52,062 bases of DNA from an uncultured bacterium (GTDB lineage: Bacteria; Cyanobacteriota; Vampirovibrionia; Gastranaerophilales; Gastranaerophilaceae), in NCBI GenBank assembly GCA_902797985.1, contig CADBUZ010000004.1, positions 782 to 52,843 of the forward strand, given 5' to 3'. Both the position numbers and the translations under genes were made by a program. Position 1 is the first letter of the stretch, and each line of letters starts with the position of its first letter. This document shows positions 51,250 through 52,062 of the stretch, in pieces. Under the pieces are notes generated by a model that saw only the letters and a list, made by a program, of their open reading frames with translations, was not told the DNA's origin and ran no database searches.

Positions 51250-51430
51250 CCCTCTCCGAGTGAGAGGGTTTGAACTGTACCCATAAAAGTTGACACTTCC
51301 TCTCTCCGTGGGAGAAAATGCACGTTCTTATGTTTTTGCTTTTGCAAAACTTAGAACGGCAAGAGAGGGATGGTGATGATAAATCTGTTGCCGCTCACCC
51401 GCCTTTCTAAGAAATCAAAGATTTCTAGAA
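51250..51430. repeat. Structured noncoding region with multiple inverted repeats
   Basis: The 345 bp between 51136 and 51480 hold no gene I can support. The part from 51250 is GC-richer than its surroundings and consists of inverted repeats. CCCTCTC/GAGAGGG (51250-51268) forms a 7-bp hairpin. CCTCTCT (51299-51305) and AGAGAGG (51362-51368) enclose CGTTCT/AGAACG (51323-51358) with GTTTT/AAAAC inside. A third, AGAAATC-AAA-GATTTCT with flanking TTCT/AGAA, spans 51405-51430. CCCTCTCC recurs at about 51434. This looks like a MITE-like or intergenic repeat element; no target-site duplication was identified. Confidence 0.5.
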
Positions 51431-51480
51431 CTGCTCCCTCTCCGCTATCCGCATACGCTTTCCGAAGAAGGAAATCTATT

Positions 51481-52005
51481 TTACCCCTCACACTTATGAC
51501 AACCACCGCAAGAGTGACAGGCATGGGCGGGATCAGGGGCAAGCAATTCGACAATATCGAACACATTATTATCAAGTACAGAACTAATCACGATAGGATA
51601 TAAACGCTGTTCTAGACTATTAATTTCGTCTGCAAGCTGATCAAAGTGGGTGTAATTATCGATTAAGACAGGGTATTGCGCCAAAATCATGCCGGAGCCA
51701 TCGATGTTTTCGACTTTATGAACGGTAACACCTGTTACTTTAACGCCGAATAAGTAGGCATCTTTAACAGGTTCATTTGTGTTAAATGAAGGCAGAAGCG
51801 ATGGGTGGATATTTATAATTTTGTAGTTATCAATAATATCTTTAGGAAAACAAGAATTGTGGATAGACGCAATCAGATCAATGTTTTCAAGCATTTTAAT
51901 TTCGTCTAAATTAGCCACACAAACAACATCGACACTTTTTAAATTGTCTTTAATTACAGATATTAACGTATTTTCCGAGTCTGAGAATATGCATAAACGC
52001 TTCAT
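51481..52005 (-). CDS. PurN-like formyltransferase domain protein with a Cys-rich tail
   Basis: The 174-residue protein starts at ATG 52005 (AAAGGG upstream; the ATG at 52026 would run through that site). It keeps the core of the formyl-THF-dependent formyltransferase fold. NIHPSLLP supplies the catalytic Asn and His, GVKVTGVTVHKVE follows, and an Asp in IDGSGMILAQ matches the catalytic Asp of PurN. It is shorter than PurN by about 30 residues at the N-terminal cofactor region. The last 15 residues hold a cluster of four Cys and two His (CHSCGGCHKC), probably metal-binding. GC content is higher than in neighbouring genes, and it abuts the structured repeat, so transfer is possible. The formylated substrate is unknown. 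Confidence 0.75.
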   Translation of the reverse strand: MKRLCIFSDSENTLISVIKDNLKSVDVVCVANLDEIKMLENIDLIASIHNSCFPKDIIDNYKIINIHPSLLPSFNTNEPVKDAYLFGVKVTGVTVHKVENIDGSGMILAQYPVLIDNYTHFDQLADEINSLEQRLYPIVISSVLDNNVFDIVELLAPDPAHACHSCGGCHKCEG

Positions 52006-52062
52006 ACAACACCCTTTCAGTAACATGGTAACTGATTTAAGTGATTAAAGCAAGACTCGTAT

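Noticed and set aside
51240-51480. tRNA or other classical structured RNA gene
   Set aside because: No cloverleaf or T-loop consensus could be fitted; the inverted repeats are independent hairpins.
51370-51603. Plus-strand ORF of 77 codons
   Set aside because: It crosses the hairpin region and runs antisense into the formyltransferase-like gene, with no ribosome binding site or family resemblance.

Overview
The window is AT-rich bacterial chromosome, gene-dense, with core genes interleaved with poorly characterised accessory genes. The organism should be a diderm: it carries kdsB (a lipopolysaccharide sugar-activation gene), several Sec signal peptides and a large polymorphic-outer-membrane-protein-like adhesin. 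It also has an scpAB-smc condensin, an adjacent accDA pair and an NAD-type isocitrate dehydrogenase. Low GC, this gene mix and a group of proteins with a short FxG-like N-terminus fit a gut Gastranaerophilales/Vampirovibrionia (Melainabacteria) genome. That assignment is inference; no rRNA or other decisive marker is present.

Layout. 1-4533 (-): the N-terminal 1511 codons of a giant beta-helix adhesin that runs off the left edge. 4702-9538: fba (+), then engB and a secreted TPR protein (-), then a Xer recombinase (+). 9647-14766: a coiled-coil protein, a DHA2 drug exporter, a stand-alone SIS sugar-phosphate isomerase, and two tandem secreted paralogues of unknown function. 14877-17258 (+): a TPR protein, a solo Opp/Dpp-type ATPase and yajQ. 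17324-22689 (-): accD, accA, a small protein, prmA, kdsB and pepA. 22871-24694 (+): a PRTase-like orphan. 24705-31912 (-): icd, an unknown gene, rsmD, smc, scpA and scpB. 32036-36223: a small orphan (-), then DUF4127, mntP, rnpA and three orphans (+). 36362-40805 (+): metG, smpB, a secreted GH13-like enzyme, and an EamA transporter with an apparent A8-tract frameshift. 41527-42987: gltX. 43037-47146 (-): a three-gene accessory cassette including a nucleotidyltransferase-PHP fusion. 47268-49029 (+): deoC and ychF. 49044-51135 (-): a CheD-like orphan and two PlsC acyltransferases. 51136-51480: a structured noncoding region. 51481-52005 (-): a formyltransferase-like gene with a Cys-rich tail.

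The most interesting thread is a set of seven otherwise unrelated proteins (22871, 32036, 35513, 43037, 44929, 45560, 49044). They lack Sec signals but begin with a short Asn-rich N-terminus, usually with an aromatic-x-[GSK] element. Three carry recognisable enzyme-like folds: PRTase-like, RlaP-type nucleotidyltransferase plus PHP phosphoesterase, and CheD-like with Thr/Cys/His. This may be a sorting tag for an undescribed export route or compartment. Other points worth a look are a C7 tract inside a predicted promoter spacer (possible phase variation), the A8 frameshift in the EamA gene, a large hairpin in the fba leader, and several genes whose start codon lies 6-7 nt after a -10 box (likely leaderless mRNAs).
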